DNA from: a virus
Strand: one strand, 5' to 3'
Virus record (IMG/VR): IMGVR_UViG_3300024239_000014
Coordinates: 185,641-249,640 of that record
Length of the DNA: 64,000 nt
Shown here piece after piece: positions 51,113-58,419 of this stretch. Both the position numbers and the translations under genes were made by a program. Under the pieces are notes generated by a model, which worked only from the letters and a program-made list of their open reading frames with translations, was not told the DNA's origin and searched no databases. Numbering within the stretch: position 1 is the stretch's first letter; the number at the start of each line of letters is the position of its first letter.

Positions 51113-52078
51113 TTAAAAGGAGGTGTCCTCATCAAAGACGGCTGGTTCTGGCTGGTAGTTGTTGGCCTGGTTGCTTTTCCAGTCGCCACCTGATTGCTGG
51201 GACTGTTGCTGATAACCCCCACCCTGGCGTTGGTATCCACCACCGCCACCACCTTGGCGCTGCTGGTAGCCACCACCACCACCGCCGCCTTTCCAACCAC
51301 CACCGCCGTTGTTACCTTTCCAGCCACCACCGCCACCACCTTGGCGTTGGTATCCGCCACCACCGCCTTTCCAGTTACCACCACCGCCACCACCACCCTG
51401 GCGGTTGTTGTTCCAGTTACCACCGCCTTGACGCTGATAACCACCACCACCGCCAGACGGTTGTTCCTGAGGTGTGCTCTTAGGCGCAGCATCTGGATCA
51501 GACTGGAGGCGATCGGTGTAATTCACTGCCAAAACGGAGGCCACCAGGTTTTCCATCAGGATAATCCAACCGGTGGTAAACCATTCGGACACCAGAGCTG
51601 GATCAAGCTGACGACCATCCGAACCGGCGAGGTCGTGGTATTCAGTCGGACGCATTACGAACTGCAGCCGGCGTGACTTATCAGCATTCAGCAAACCGAT
51701 GAACAGTGTCTTGTCCTGATCACGACCGTAAATGACGGTGGTGTCCAGAACAATCGGGTCGCGACCTGTTTTGCAGGTGATAGCGCGTCGACCGAAGTCG
51801 CGATCAGCGACCGCCTTCTTCATATCGGCCAACAGGGCATAAGCGGTAGCCGCATCCATCTTGGCTTCCAGTAGCCAATCGCGACCATCGTGGTCAGGAA
51901 CCCCCGACCAGGCACGCAGACGAACCTGATTAGCAATGCTCATGACACCCAACATAGCTCGCTTCGAGCCGCCGGGCTGAACATCGCCAATAATCCGAAG
52001 TTTGTAGTCATCCAGCATGTTGCGTTTACGCGCACCGTCGGCGGTTGGAGCTGCGGGTGCTGCGTTTTCATTACTCAT
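51113..52078 (-). CDS. Putative single-stranded DNA-binding protein with glycine-rich tail (321 aa)
   Basis: The start is taken at ATG 52078 (MSNENAAPAAP), seven bases after AAAGGA; a TTG six codons earlier is unlikely. Residues ~25-185 form a beta-rich domain (LRIIGDVQPGGSKRAMLGVM). Residues ~200-310 are nearly all G, Q, R, Y, W and N in repeats such as GGGGYQRQGGG and NWKGGGGG. The chain ends PAVFDEDTSF. This three-part plan (OB-like domain, disordered linker, acidic D/E-rich tip ending in F) is that of bacterial SSB, whose tip MDFDDDIPF recruits partner enzymes. No sequence identity to SSB domains was established. Confidence 0.6.
   Translation of the reverse strand: MSNENAAPAAPTADGARKRNMLDDYKLRIIGDVQPGGSKRAMLGVMSIANQVRLRAWSGVPDHDGRDWLLEAKMDAATAYALLADMKKAVADRDFGRRAITCKTGRDPIVLDTTVIYGRDQDKTLFIGLLNADKSRRLQFVMRPTEYHDLAGSDGRQLDPALVSEWFTTGWIILMENLVASVLAVNYTDRLQSDPDAAPKSTPQEQPSGGGGGYQRQGGGNWNNNRQGGGGGGGNWKGGGGGYQRQGGGGGGWKGNNGGGGWKGGGGGGGYQQRQGGGGGGYQRQGGGYQQQSQQSGGDWKSNQANNYQPEPAVFDEDTSF
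51185..51460. repeat. Degenerate GGN repeat tract coding the glycine-rich tail
   Basis: On the plus strand this reads as repeated CCACCACC / CCACCGCC blocks separated by TTGGCG and TTTCCA units, i.e. repeated minus-strand units coding GGGG-YQRQ and GG-NWK/GWK. The tract is in-frame and would be prone to slippage and length variation. Confidence 0.75.
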
Positions 52079-52139
52079 GGGTTCGTCCTTTTGCAAGCTG
52101 CATAAGCCGTGTACATAAATACCCCCTGCGCGTTATTCT

Positions 52140-52970
52140 TTACGCTTTTAGGAGTTCCAGGAAGACATCTTTGGCATAAGGATCACGAAGCTGGCGAATT
52201 GACCAAGCAACGCGGTCATCGGTGGTATGTGGTCCCCACTGACGTTCTTCTGCCAATAACAGCAACACCTCTTTCACCGCGCTTTTCATGGGCGAGAAAT
52301 CGGTGTTGTCACCAAAGACCTGGAGGGTTAAGCGATTAAACGGGATCCGGGTCATCTGGTTCCCGTTCATCAGTTTGGTATACCACTTCACCCATTTCTT
52401 TTGCGTCCCAGTGTGCGATTCCAACAAAATGGTATCGCTGGGGCAGTAGAGTAAATCCACTGCATGGTGGGTGATGATCATCGCAGGTTTGCTACTGCGT
52501 GGTGGTCCGATGTCAGTTTTAATCACTTCCAAGTCTGCATCAGCTTTGAGTCGTTCTGGATGGTCAATAAAGGGCTTTAAAACCGCCGTATTGATGATCT
52601 GGAACGCACGTTGACGATCGGTATTGACCCCTCGTAGGTTTGCTTTAGGGAAGGTTTTGCCCATCCCTTTGTACGTCGGCAAGTAAAAGATTACTTCGCC
52701 GATCCCTTTAGTAAGGTCTTTGACGATGTCAACAATCGCACGCATTTCGGCCACTAGGGCATATACATAATCTGCGGCTGGCAGCATGTCCCGCGATTCG
52801 GGTGCTACACAGCCATGCAAGTTACGGAACAAGGTGTGCATGTTCAACATCCACACCATCGCGCCGTTATACCCATCCTCGTACAGCTTTTCGAACGGCA
52901 CGGCGGTCGCTACTGAGATCGGTAGCTTCTCGCCTAGCGCTCGTTCAGCGAAGATTTGATCGCTACTCAT
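52140..52970 (-). CDS. Conserved hypothetical protein (276 aa)
   Basis: ATG 52970 (MSSDQIFAER) with GGAGGGGTTATG upstream. Soluble, alpha/beta; a segment near residue 100 (IFYLPTYKGMGKTFPKANLR) looks loop-like but is not a Walker A motif (no G-x-x-x-x-G-K). It lies eight bases after the SbcD-like gene and before the SSB-like gene, so a role in DNA metabolism is plausible by context. Not recognised. Confidence 0.6.
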   Translation of the reverse strand: MSSDQIFAERALGEKLPISVATAVPFEKLYEDGYNGAMVWMLNMHTLFRNLHGCVAPESRDMLPAADYVYALVAEMRAIVDIVKDLTKGIGEVIFYLPTYKGMGKTFPKANLRGVNTDRQRAFQIINTAVLKPFIDHPERLKADADLEVIKTDIGPPRSSKPAMIITHHAVDLLYCPSDTILLESHTGTQKKWVKWYTKLMNGNQMTRIPFNRLTLQVFGDNTDFSPMKSAVKEVLLLLAEERQWGPHTTDDRVAWSIRQLRDPYAKDVFLELLKA

Positions 52971-52978
52971 AACCCCTC

Positions 52979-54121
52979 CTATAGCACCGCTGTCAGCAAT
53001 TCTTCAGCTTGTAAGCGGATGACATCCGACACACCCTTCGCACTTAACCGTGCAGACAGCAACCCTTGCAGGTTATCTGACGTGATGTCAATGGGTGTGT
53101 AACTAAATTCCAGCTCCTGCAACCGTAGCTGGGTATCAGGTTTATCGCTTTCATATTCCCCTTTGAAGTGGAACTGAAAATATCGATCCCGAATTACCCC
53201 AATGGCCTCTTTTACTGGGTCATCACGATTAGCCTTCAACCGAAACGCACTACCAGGCGGATAGTCTTTATATTCGTCCAGAATGGTGAAGATGTCTGCC
53301 AACGACTTACCGTGCAACGGCACTGTTTTGTACACTTTGGCTTTTTCATTCTTTACGAACGCGACATCAGTTCGCTTAGGGTGCGCATGTACACGCAGGT
53401 GACCCTTAGCTTCTTCTTCACCGTGCTTAAGACGTTCTAACGAACCAGGCACCCAGATCTTACCTGACTGTTTAGGTGTGTGGTCATGGCCGATGATAAT
53501 CGCTCGCCGCACAATACTTTCATACCGCACTTGACGATGGGTTGATTCTGACATTGCCACCAACGGCAGTTGGAATTCAAAACAACCGTGCATCATTGCG
53601 AAGTCGACTTCTGAAACGCCGTTGTTACTGAGCTGTTCTTGGACCAATGACCATACTTGATCACCGCTACCCATTTCATCAGGCACGTAAAGCACTGTCA
53701 TCCCGTATTGGTCGAATGACTCAATCGAGACTCGGTCAACGTATTTCAAATCAACTTCAAGGCCTGCGCTGTCGTTGAAGTTGGTGAACATCCTGGATTG
53801 TTTGTAGTCGTGCGACGGAGTTCCTTCCAACACCCGTAACACGATGTTGTGTTTCTTACACAACCGCAATAAAGAGATGACCCAAGCTTCAATCATCAAC
53901 ACCCGGTCTTCGGGCAATAACAACAGTTTATCGAACAAGTCACCGGTAATGAAGATCAAGTCCAACGCTGCCGTAGATGCGTTATCAGGAAACACCTGTA
54001 TCAAGGATTCAATGATCTTCTCGGTCGGTGTTTCCTGGTGTCCTAGGTGAACATCAGAAATGATCGCAAAATGAAGGACATCGGTCTGTTTCGTCCCTTT
54101 AAAGGGTCTCAATGTCGTCAT
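52979..54121 (-). CDS. SbcD/Mre11-like metallophosphatase nuclease (380 aa)
   Basis: ATG 54121. Two-metal phosphatase motifs in order: DVHLGH (D23, H25), ITGDLFDK (D61, D64), EGTPSHD where GNHD is expected, AMMHGCF (H) and IIGHDHTP (H-x-H). These are the metal ligands of SbcD/Mre11/T4 gp47 nucleases, which process DNA ends with an ATPase partner (SbcC/Rad50/gp46). The third motif lacks the usual Asn (GTPSHD). No SbcC-like gene lies in this window. It overlaps the preceding gene by 23 bases. Confidence 0.8.
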   Translation of the reverse strand: MTTLRPFKGTKQTDVLHFAIISDVHLGHQETPTEKIIESLIQVFPDNASTAALDLIFITGDLFDKLLLLPEDRVLMIEAWVISLLRLCKKHNIVLRVLEGTPSHDYKQSRMFTNFNDSAGLEVDLKYVDRVSIESFDQYGMTVLYVPDEMGSGDQVWSLVQEQLSNNGVSEVDFAMMHGCFEFQLPLVAMSESTHRQVRYESIVRRAIIIGHDHTPKQSGKIWVPGSLERLKHGEEEAKGHLRVHAHPKRTDVAFVKNEKAKVYKTVPLHGKSLADIFTILDEYKDYPPGSAFRLKANRDDPVKEAIGVIRDRYFQFHFKGEYESDKPDTQLRLQELEFSYTPIDITSDNLQGLLSARLSAKGVSDVIRLQAEELLTAVL

Positions 54122-54668
54122 CCGCCAACTCCTGTTTCGCGGGCTGAGACGATGACGTATTTTCGGTATTCACCGCGCCGCCGTCTTTAAAGAAGCGGCG
54201 CGGATAACCATAACGGTCAAAGAGTGCATCCCAACGCCGCATGGCTTCAGTGCGATAGTTCTTCACCGTCTCTGATGTCATTTGATAATCATGGCGTGCC
54301 GGCAACATCTCGCTGAGCAAACGCTCAGCTGCTGGTGGTGATAGCGCGCGGGTGTGCTCAACGCGATCAATCAGAGTCGCAATGGCGTCGCTGTTCTTGT
54401 AGCCGATTTCAGTAGGATATGGTAAACTAATCGGCGGGACCACGAAGACCACGTTGCCGTGTTCATCGACCAGATCGACTTCCGCATCGTAGTTCTTTGC
54501 CACGTTAGCAATGTACGTTTCAATTTCCTGATACCGGCCGTTCACGTTAGCAATGATCGGCAAATATCTGACCTTGAACTCTTCCTCGGTAATCCGAGGG
54601 CGAATCTGTTCAAGAATGGTCTTGAGCATTGCCTGTTGGGCTGGGGTATTTTTCATCGGATCAGCCAT
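54099..54668 (-). CDS. Hypothetical protein (189 aa)
   Basis: ATG 54668 (MADPMKNTPA). Helical N-terminal region, small beta segment (VDLVDEHGNVVFVVPP), then R/P-rich helix and a polar tail ending DDDIETL. The last codons overlap the start of the SbcD-like gene, so translation is coupled. No family recognised. Confidence 0.6.
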   Translation of the reverse strand: MADPMKNTPAQQAMLKTILEQIRPRITEEEFKVRYLPIIANVNGRYQEIETYIANVAKNYDAEVDLVDEHGNVVFVVPPISLPYPTEIGYKNSDAIATLIDRVEHTRALSPPAAERLLSEMLPARHDYQMTSETVKNYRTEAMRRWDALFDRYGYPRRFFKDGGAVNTENTSSSQPAKQELADDDIETL

Positions 54669-54681
54669 GATAATACATCCA

Positions 54682-55089
54682 TTAACCGTTGTTGAGGGTG
54701 ATCAGTTTCAATGATGGGCTGGAGACATCTTCGATGACTCGATCAAACGTGATGCCTTTGCCACCATCAATCACCGCGACCTTAAAAATCAGCCTAGTGC
54801 GATTTGATTCGCCAATTTGAACTGTTTCGGTTTCGCAGTTCACTGTGACCTGTTCAAACAAGCCACTCAGATGCCGGTTGAGGGTTTCAGAGGCTAGACG
54901 CTTTAGCACCATAAGGTCACTGCCTGCGTTCTGAATAACGTAAGGGAGTGATGCAATTTTGCCGTAAAACACTTCTGACTGAGAATAGTTGGATGCAAGG
55001 AAGTCGGCAATTGCCAAGTCGAATTTTTTAACAGGGTCGGTTACCCAACCCAGTGAAGATAAGGACGGAATGCATGGTAATCCTGACAT
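54682..55089 (-). CDS. Hypothetical protein (135 aa), possible small baseplate component
   Basis: ATG 55089 (MSGLPCIPSL) behind AAGGAGCTGATC. A helix around residue 40 (VFYGKIASLPYVIQNAGSDL) is followed by beta strands (TETVQIGESNRTRLIFKVAV). This helix-then-sheet arrangement resembles gp25-like tail proteins, but the characteristic motif was not found, so no function is claimed. Confidence 0.55.
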   Translation of the reverse strand: MSGLPCIPSLSSLGWVTDPVKKFDLAIADFLASNYSQSEVFYGKIASLPYVIQNAGSDLMVLKRLASETLNRHLSGLFEQVTVNCETETVQIGESNRTRLIFKVAVIDGGKGITFDRVIEDVSSPSLKLITLNNG

Positions 55090-55133
55090 GATCAGCTCCT
55101 TTTGACTAATAAAAATAAAGAAGACGGAGAAAA

Positions 55134-55151
55134 GGGAGGCCGAAGCCTCCC
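55134..55151 (-). terminator. Hairpin terminator after the 55166-55453 gene
   Basis: GGGAGGC-TTCG-GCCTCCC on the minus strand, followed by TTTTCTCCG, 15 bases past the stop codon. Confidence 0.8.
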
Positions 55152-55165
55152 TCTGTTTCCAAACG

Positions 55166-55453
55166 TCAGTGGTTGGCTCGTTGAGCTTTCAATCCTTGAG
55201 CCACCAGCTTCCAGCTTTCATCGATGGCGAGCTTTTGTGCTTCGTGTTCGATGTTTTCTGGTAGGACGTGTGTCTGTTTCAGACGAGTAGGCGAAGCGTC
55301 AGCGTTCACGAGACAAGTCGCCGACCAATCGTCTTCATCCAGATCCAGGATCACGCCGTTGCCGAGTTGCATGGCGTAATATTCCTGGCGTTGGTTTAGC
55401 ACTTTCAGTGCTTCTGGCAAAGTAGCGTTTTTGGCGCTAGGCTTGCAGGGCAT
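55166..55453 (-). CDS. Hypothetical protein (95 aa)
   Basis: Start at ATG 55453 (MPCKPSAKNAT) after GGAGGTTCCC; a start four codons earlier lies inside that ribosome site. Small alpha/beta protein with an acidic strand (VILDLDEDDW) and basic C-terminus. It follows a 286-base untranslated region with hairpins. No family recognised. Confidence 0.6.
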   Translation of the reverse strand: MPCKPSAKNATLPEALKVLNQRQEYYAMQLGNGVILDLDEDDWSATCLVNADASPTRLKQTHVLPENIEHEAQKLAIDESWKLVAQGLKAQRANH

Positions 55454-55510
55454 GGGAACCTCCAATCGTCATTTAATAGTGACGAATTTGTGAAGCCCAC
55501 TACTACTGCT

Positions 55511-55532
55511 GGGGCAACTACGCAGCTACCCC
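55511..55532. other. Hairpin in the 55.5 kb intergenic region
   Basis: GGGGCAACTACGCAGCTACCCC can fold on either strand using four G-C pairs at the base plus wobble pairs. It lies immediately upstream of the strong ribosome site of the 20-codon ORF at 55546. Confidence 0.35.
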
Positions 55533-55545
55533 GTGGAGGTGGGCG

Positions 55546-55608
55546 ATGTTAAGCGTATTAGCCATTCTTTTCTACCTTGTCCATTCTTGTTGTTCAGTCT
55601 GCCTTTAG
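55546..55608 (+). CDS. Possible 20-residue hydrophobic mini-protein
   Basis: Plus-strand ATG 55546 preceded at ideal distance by GGAGGT, the best Shine-Dalgarno sequence in this region. It reads MLSVLAILFYLVHSCCSVCL, a membrane-helix-like peptide with three cysteines. It lies in a 286-base gap between minus-strand genes. No homology can be judged at this length. Confidence 0.35.
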   Translation: MLSVLAILFYLVHSCCSVCL

Positions 55609-55668
55609 GCACGTATCCGTTTTCGACTGTACTGCAACATCTTTCTACCAATCAGACGGATATTGCAT

Positions 55669-55686
55669 ACATTTAGTTCTAAATGT
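55669..55686. promoter_or_regulatory. 18-bp perfect palindrome, possible operator
   Basis: ACATTTAGTTCTAAATGT is a perfect inverted repeat in AT-rich non-coding DNA, about 220 bases upstream of the 55453 start and 65 bases past the stop of the upstream gene. It may bind a dimeric regulator or be an RNA hairpin. Confidence 0.4.
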
Positions 55687-55721
55687 AACTTTTAACTGTA
55701 CCAAGGTAACCGTGAAAAAAA

Positions 55722-55743
55722 GAGGAGGGATTTCTCCCTCCTC
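55722..55743 (-). terminator. Hairpin terminator after the 55752-56378 gene
   Basis: GAGGAGGGA and TCCCTCCTC stem; sense strand carries CGACATAGGA before it and TTTTTTTCACGG after. Nearly identical to the hairpin at 58383-58410. Confidence 0.85.
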
Positions 55744-55751
55744 CTATGTCG

Positions 55752-56378
55752 TTACAGCGAAGCATTCCATGGACTGGTCGGATCATCAGACCCGTACTGG
55801 AGCTGATGGCGCAACGCATCCCACGAACGCAGGATGGCTTCTTGTTGATGCAGTTCCAGATTGTCTTCTGGTTCCACATCCTCGAAGCAGTTGACCGACG
55901 TCCAGTCATGCTCGGCTTCGTCGTCGTCAGACACTTGAATGATACCATCCATCACGCGACGATAATCGTAGTTGTGTTCGCCGTGTCTCACCCCTTCAGG
56001 TTGGACATAACGACCACTCCAGCCATCGAGTGTCTGTTCTTGGATGCGTTTGCTGACTTGCGGTTCGGCAGCTAACCAACGCAGCATCGTATTAGGCGGA
56101 TGCTGTAATTCACCGATCGTGTTGAGCGTTCGGATCGTGTCGGTCTGCCACACATTGGTCAAGAAACGCTGTGCTGCTTTTGCCAATCGCATCGCTTCAG
56201 AACTGGCTACACGGTCAACCAGATTCTTGGTCTGCTGGATAAACCAACTACCGGCAGCGTTAAGGCGTTCGGTAGCGACCTGCGGTGCATTTTGCAGAAA
56301 TTGCAGCGTCCCAGGATGTTGGGAGCCAAAAGCCAGACCATCGAAGAGTTCCGGACCACCCTCGACAATTTTGACCAT
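55752..56378 (-). CDS. Hypothetical protein downstream of RNAP beta' (208 aa)
   Basis: ATG 56378 (MVKIVEGGPELF) overlaps the last base of the RNAP beta' gene, with AAGGGGGAGTA upstream. Mostly helical (LVDRVASSEAMRLAKAAQRF) with an acidic stretch (VSDDDEAEHDW) near residue 160. Translational coupling to an RNAP subunit hints at a transcription or expression role, but no motif supports it. Confidence 0.6.
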   Translation of the reverse strand: MVKIVEGGPELFDGLAFGSQHPGTLQFLQNAPQVATERLNAAGSWFIQQTKNLVDRVASSEAMRLAKAAQRFLTNVWQTDTIRTLNTIGELQHPPNTMLRWLAAEPQVSKRIQEQTLDGWSGRYVQPEGVRHGEHNYDYRRVMDGIIQVSDDDEAEHDWTSVNCFEDVEPEDNLELHQQEAILRSWDALRHQLQYGSDDPTSPWNASL

Positions 56379-56578
56379 TACTCCCCCTTCGCTGGGCTCG
56401 TTTGGAGCCAGTGGTTAAGTGTTGCCAGGATTGGTGCTGGCAGTGCTACATCTCGGCTAACCGAGTACGGTTTATTCAAGTCCATCAACGAGAGGTGAGA
56501 CGCCAGTGGTTCAAGACGTTTGTTCATCTCCCAATCCAGACTCAAAATACCGTTGAGCTGGTCACCGTCAAAGTCGGC
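56378..56578 (-). CDS. RNA polymerase beta' N-terminal subunit, exon 2 (catalytic NADFDGD)
   Basis: The segment starts ADFDGDQLNGILSL, the universal beta' catalytic loop whose three Asp residues bind the active-site magnesium. Joined to exon 1 (ending LKGPN) it restores PNADFDGDQ, equivalent to the bacterial YNADFDGDQ. It ends QTSPAKGE at a TGA overlapping the next start. Between the two coding parts lies a group I intron. Total spliced length is 499 residues. The exact 3' splice point is inferred from protein conservation. Confidence 0.8.
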   Translation of the reverse strand, partial: ADFDGDQLNGILSLDWEMNKRLEPLASHLSLMDLNKPYSVSRDVALPAPILATLNHWLQTSPAKGE

Positions 56579-57045
56579 CGTACTTTCATGCAGTTCGCTA
56601 CGCTGCACAGTTCTCGTTTGCAGTAAACCAGAGGATGAAATCCACCACAAATGAACTTCCCCAATTCTCATTGGGATACAAGACTATATCTTCACCATAC
56701 CGAGTACATGACTCGGGTTAGGGCTCCCCATTTCGATTACCATTTGGCTGGATAATCTACTCTACTCGCTTCTTCACTCAGACCTCGCGACCTGAGCTAT
56801 GCTTTCGATAGTCGTTGAACGTTCACCACGCTGTGTTATGCCACTTCGGCCAAAGCAGAGGTGCTTCGCTGCTGATTGTCCCTTGGTTCGATCGTATCTG
56901 TTTTTAGAGCATATCGCGTCGAGACTTTCGTCTTGGTGTCGCATGCCTCACGGCAGTACGTCCCGCTGTAGCCAGATACGGAAAAGGAGTTCCCAGCAAT
57001 TAGAGGAGTTACATCCTAAAGTTTCCCTTAGGCGGAACATATTTC
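56579..57045 (-). ncRNA. Group I intron in the RNAP beta' gene (~467 nt, no ORF)
   Basis: Read on the minus strand: P (AATTGCTGGGAA, near 57001-56990), Q (CAATCAGCAGCGAAG, near 56878-56864), R (GTTCAACGACTATCGAAAGC, 56820-56801) and S (GAAGATATAGTCTTG, 56693-56679). P1 can form between exon GAAU (U57046) and intron GUUC with a U-G pair at the splice site. A GAGA-capped P9 stem (CCCAAT/ATTGGG) and a GTGCAG/CTGCAT hairpin follow S, ending at G56579. No endonuclease ORF is present. A 24-base block around R is identical to the intron at 30507-30776. Confidence 0.85.
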
Positions 57046-58344
57046 ATTCGGGCCTTTGAGGACTAGCACCGACAAGCACATAGCGTTGATGTCAGGATCT
57101 TTGATGATAGCCGTGACAAAAAGCCGTTGTGCACTTAACCGTTGCAATGACGGGTTACGCTGAAGAACCACCACCGGACCCCGTCCAGGCGCTTCAGCAA
57201 TCAACTGATCCAAAAGCTCCGACATCTTGTCGTTGTATTTGATCATCGAATCGGTGATGAACTGCGTGGCTTGTTTGGGCGTGTAACCTAACTTCGCCAA
57301 CTTGTTGTGCAAGTGCATCTTAAACAAACTGATGGCCAACGACCACGGCAAATGGCAATCGTCGTACCGATGCGGTCTCGATATCGATGTAATCACAGCA
57401 CGGAATGAGAATGCCGGCCGCGAACCAAACACATGGCGGCGGAACCAACCACCCTTTGAGCTCAGGTTGTGCTTGTACTGTTGAAAGTAGAACGACGCTA
57501 ACTGAATCGACGCTTTAGCGGCGCGCGCTTCTTTGAGCTGCAATGAAGGTTGCGTATCAATACCACTGTACAAACCTTGGATGGTTCGCATGGCATCGAG
57601 GGCATCCCGCATTCGGAGATCGGCACGAGGTGCACCGATATCCAACGACTCAATGATGAACGTGATCTTGCACGGAATCGGAAGGTGCTGCGGAAAGAAC
57701 TTGTGGCGATTCTGTGCTATCCACTGTTTGGTCCTGGCCAACTCGGCTTTCTTCAGGCTGGTAAAGCCATTCACCGATAGCAGGATTTCCATAATGGCGT
57801 CGAAGTTAGCAATGAAGTAATTGAGCCCTCGCTCAACACCTGCATCGCTCAGTAACCGCAACCATTCCGACCGAGGAGACGGCGGACGGTAATACGGATC
57901 AACCAGCCAAGTCAAGATATCGTTATTGTCCTTCTTGAACAACTTCGATAAGATGTTCCACACCGTTGGGTTGATCAGACCCAACACACCGTCGGGCGCT
58001 TTGATCCACACCTTGGATTCAATGGGCTTTTCAGCCGGTACGATTGCTTCAGTCCCACAATCCTGACAAATGATGCCAGGTACGGTGGTGTGTCCACACT
58101 CGCACGTAGGTGTCGCTTCCAAGCTCTCGGTGTCGTAACGCGTCATCAACAGATCATTCAGTTCCGCACGAGACGAAACATCATCGGTAGACCACTCATT
58201 AGCAATCACCGGGCGGCTACTTAGAGAATGGAAGTACTCGTCGATGTCTTCCACATCCAAATAAACACCCCGGAGGGCTTGTTGAAGCTCTTCATTTTCA
58301 TCCACGGGTTGGATTTCTTGGCCTGTTTCTGTTTCAGTCTCCAC
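57046..58344 (-). CDS. RNA polymerase beta' N-terminal subunit, exon 1 (gp55-like)
   Basis: ATG 58344 behind AAAGGAGAAAGTCC. A zinc-ribbon-like CECG ... CQDCG (C81, C83, C93, C96) matches the beta' N-terminal zinc region. KGGWFRRHVFGSRPAFSFRA then VITSISRP matches K-x-G-R-F-R-x-N-L-L-G-K-R-V-D-x-S-x-R-S-V-I (switch/lid). VVLQRNPSLQRLSAQ matches V-L-L-N-R-A-P-T-L-H-R-L-G-I-Q. Without splicing the protein ends EICSA at 57028, before the catalytic loop, so it would be inactive. The gene follows the probable nuclear shell gene, as gp55 follows gp54 in phiKZ. Confidence 0.85.
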
Positions 58345-58382
58345 TGGACTTTCTCCTTTACAGGTGGCTGTACAGGTGAAAA

Positions 58383-58410
58383 AAAGAGGAGGGATTTCTC
58401 CCTCCTCTTT
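58383..58410 (-). terminator. Terminator after the probable shell-protein gene
   Basis: AAAGAGGAGGGA and TCCCTCCTCTTT form a 12-bp stem with a TTTC-type loop; a T run follows. It separates the highly expressed gene from the RNAP gene. Confidence 0.85.
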
Positions 58411-58419
58411 CCAGTTGCT

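Noticed and set aside
51190-51460. CRISPR-like or tandem DNA repeat array
   Set aside because: The repeats are degenerate GGN codons in frame within a gene, without uniform spacers.
52100-52970. The YKGMGKT string of the 52140 gene as a Walker A motif
   Set aside because: It lacks the G-x-x-x-x-G-K-[ST] spacing and no Walker B strand follows.
56378-56671. A separate 97-residue gene starting at ATG 56671
   Set aside because: Its first 31 codons lie within intron sequence (P9 region); only from ADFDGD on does it match RNAP beta'.
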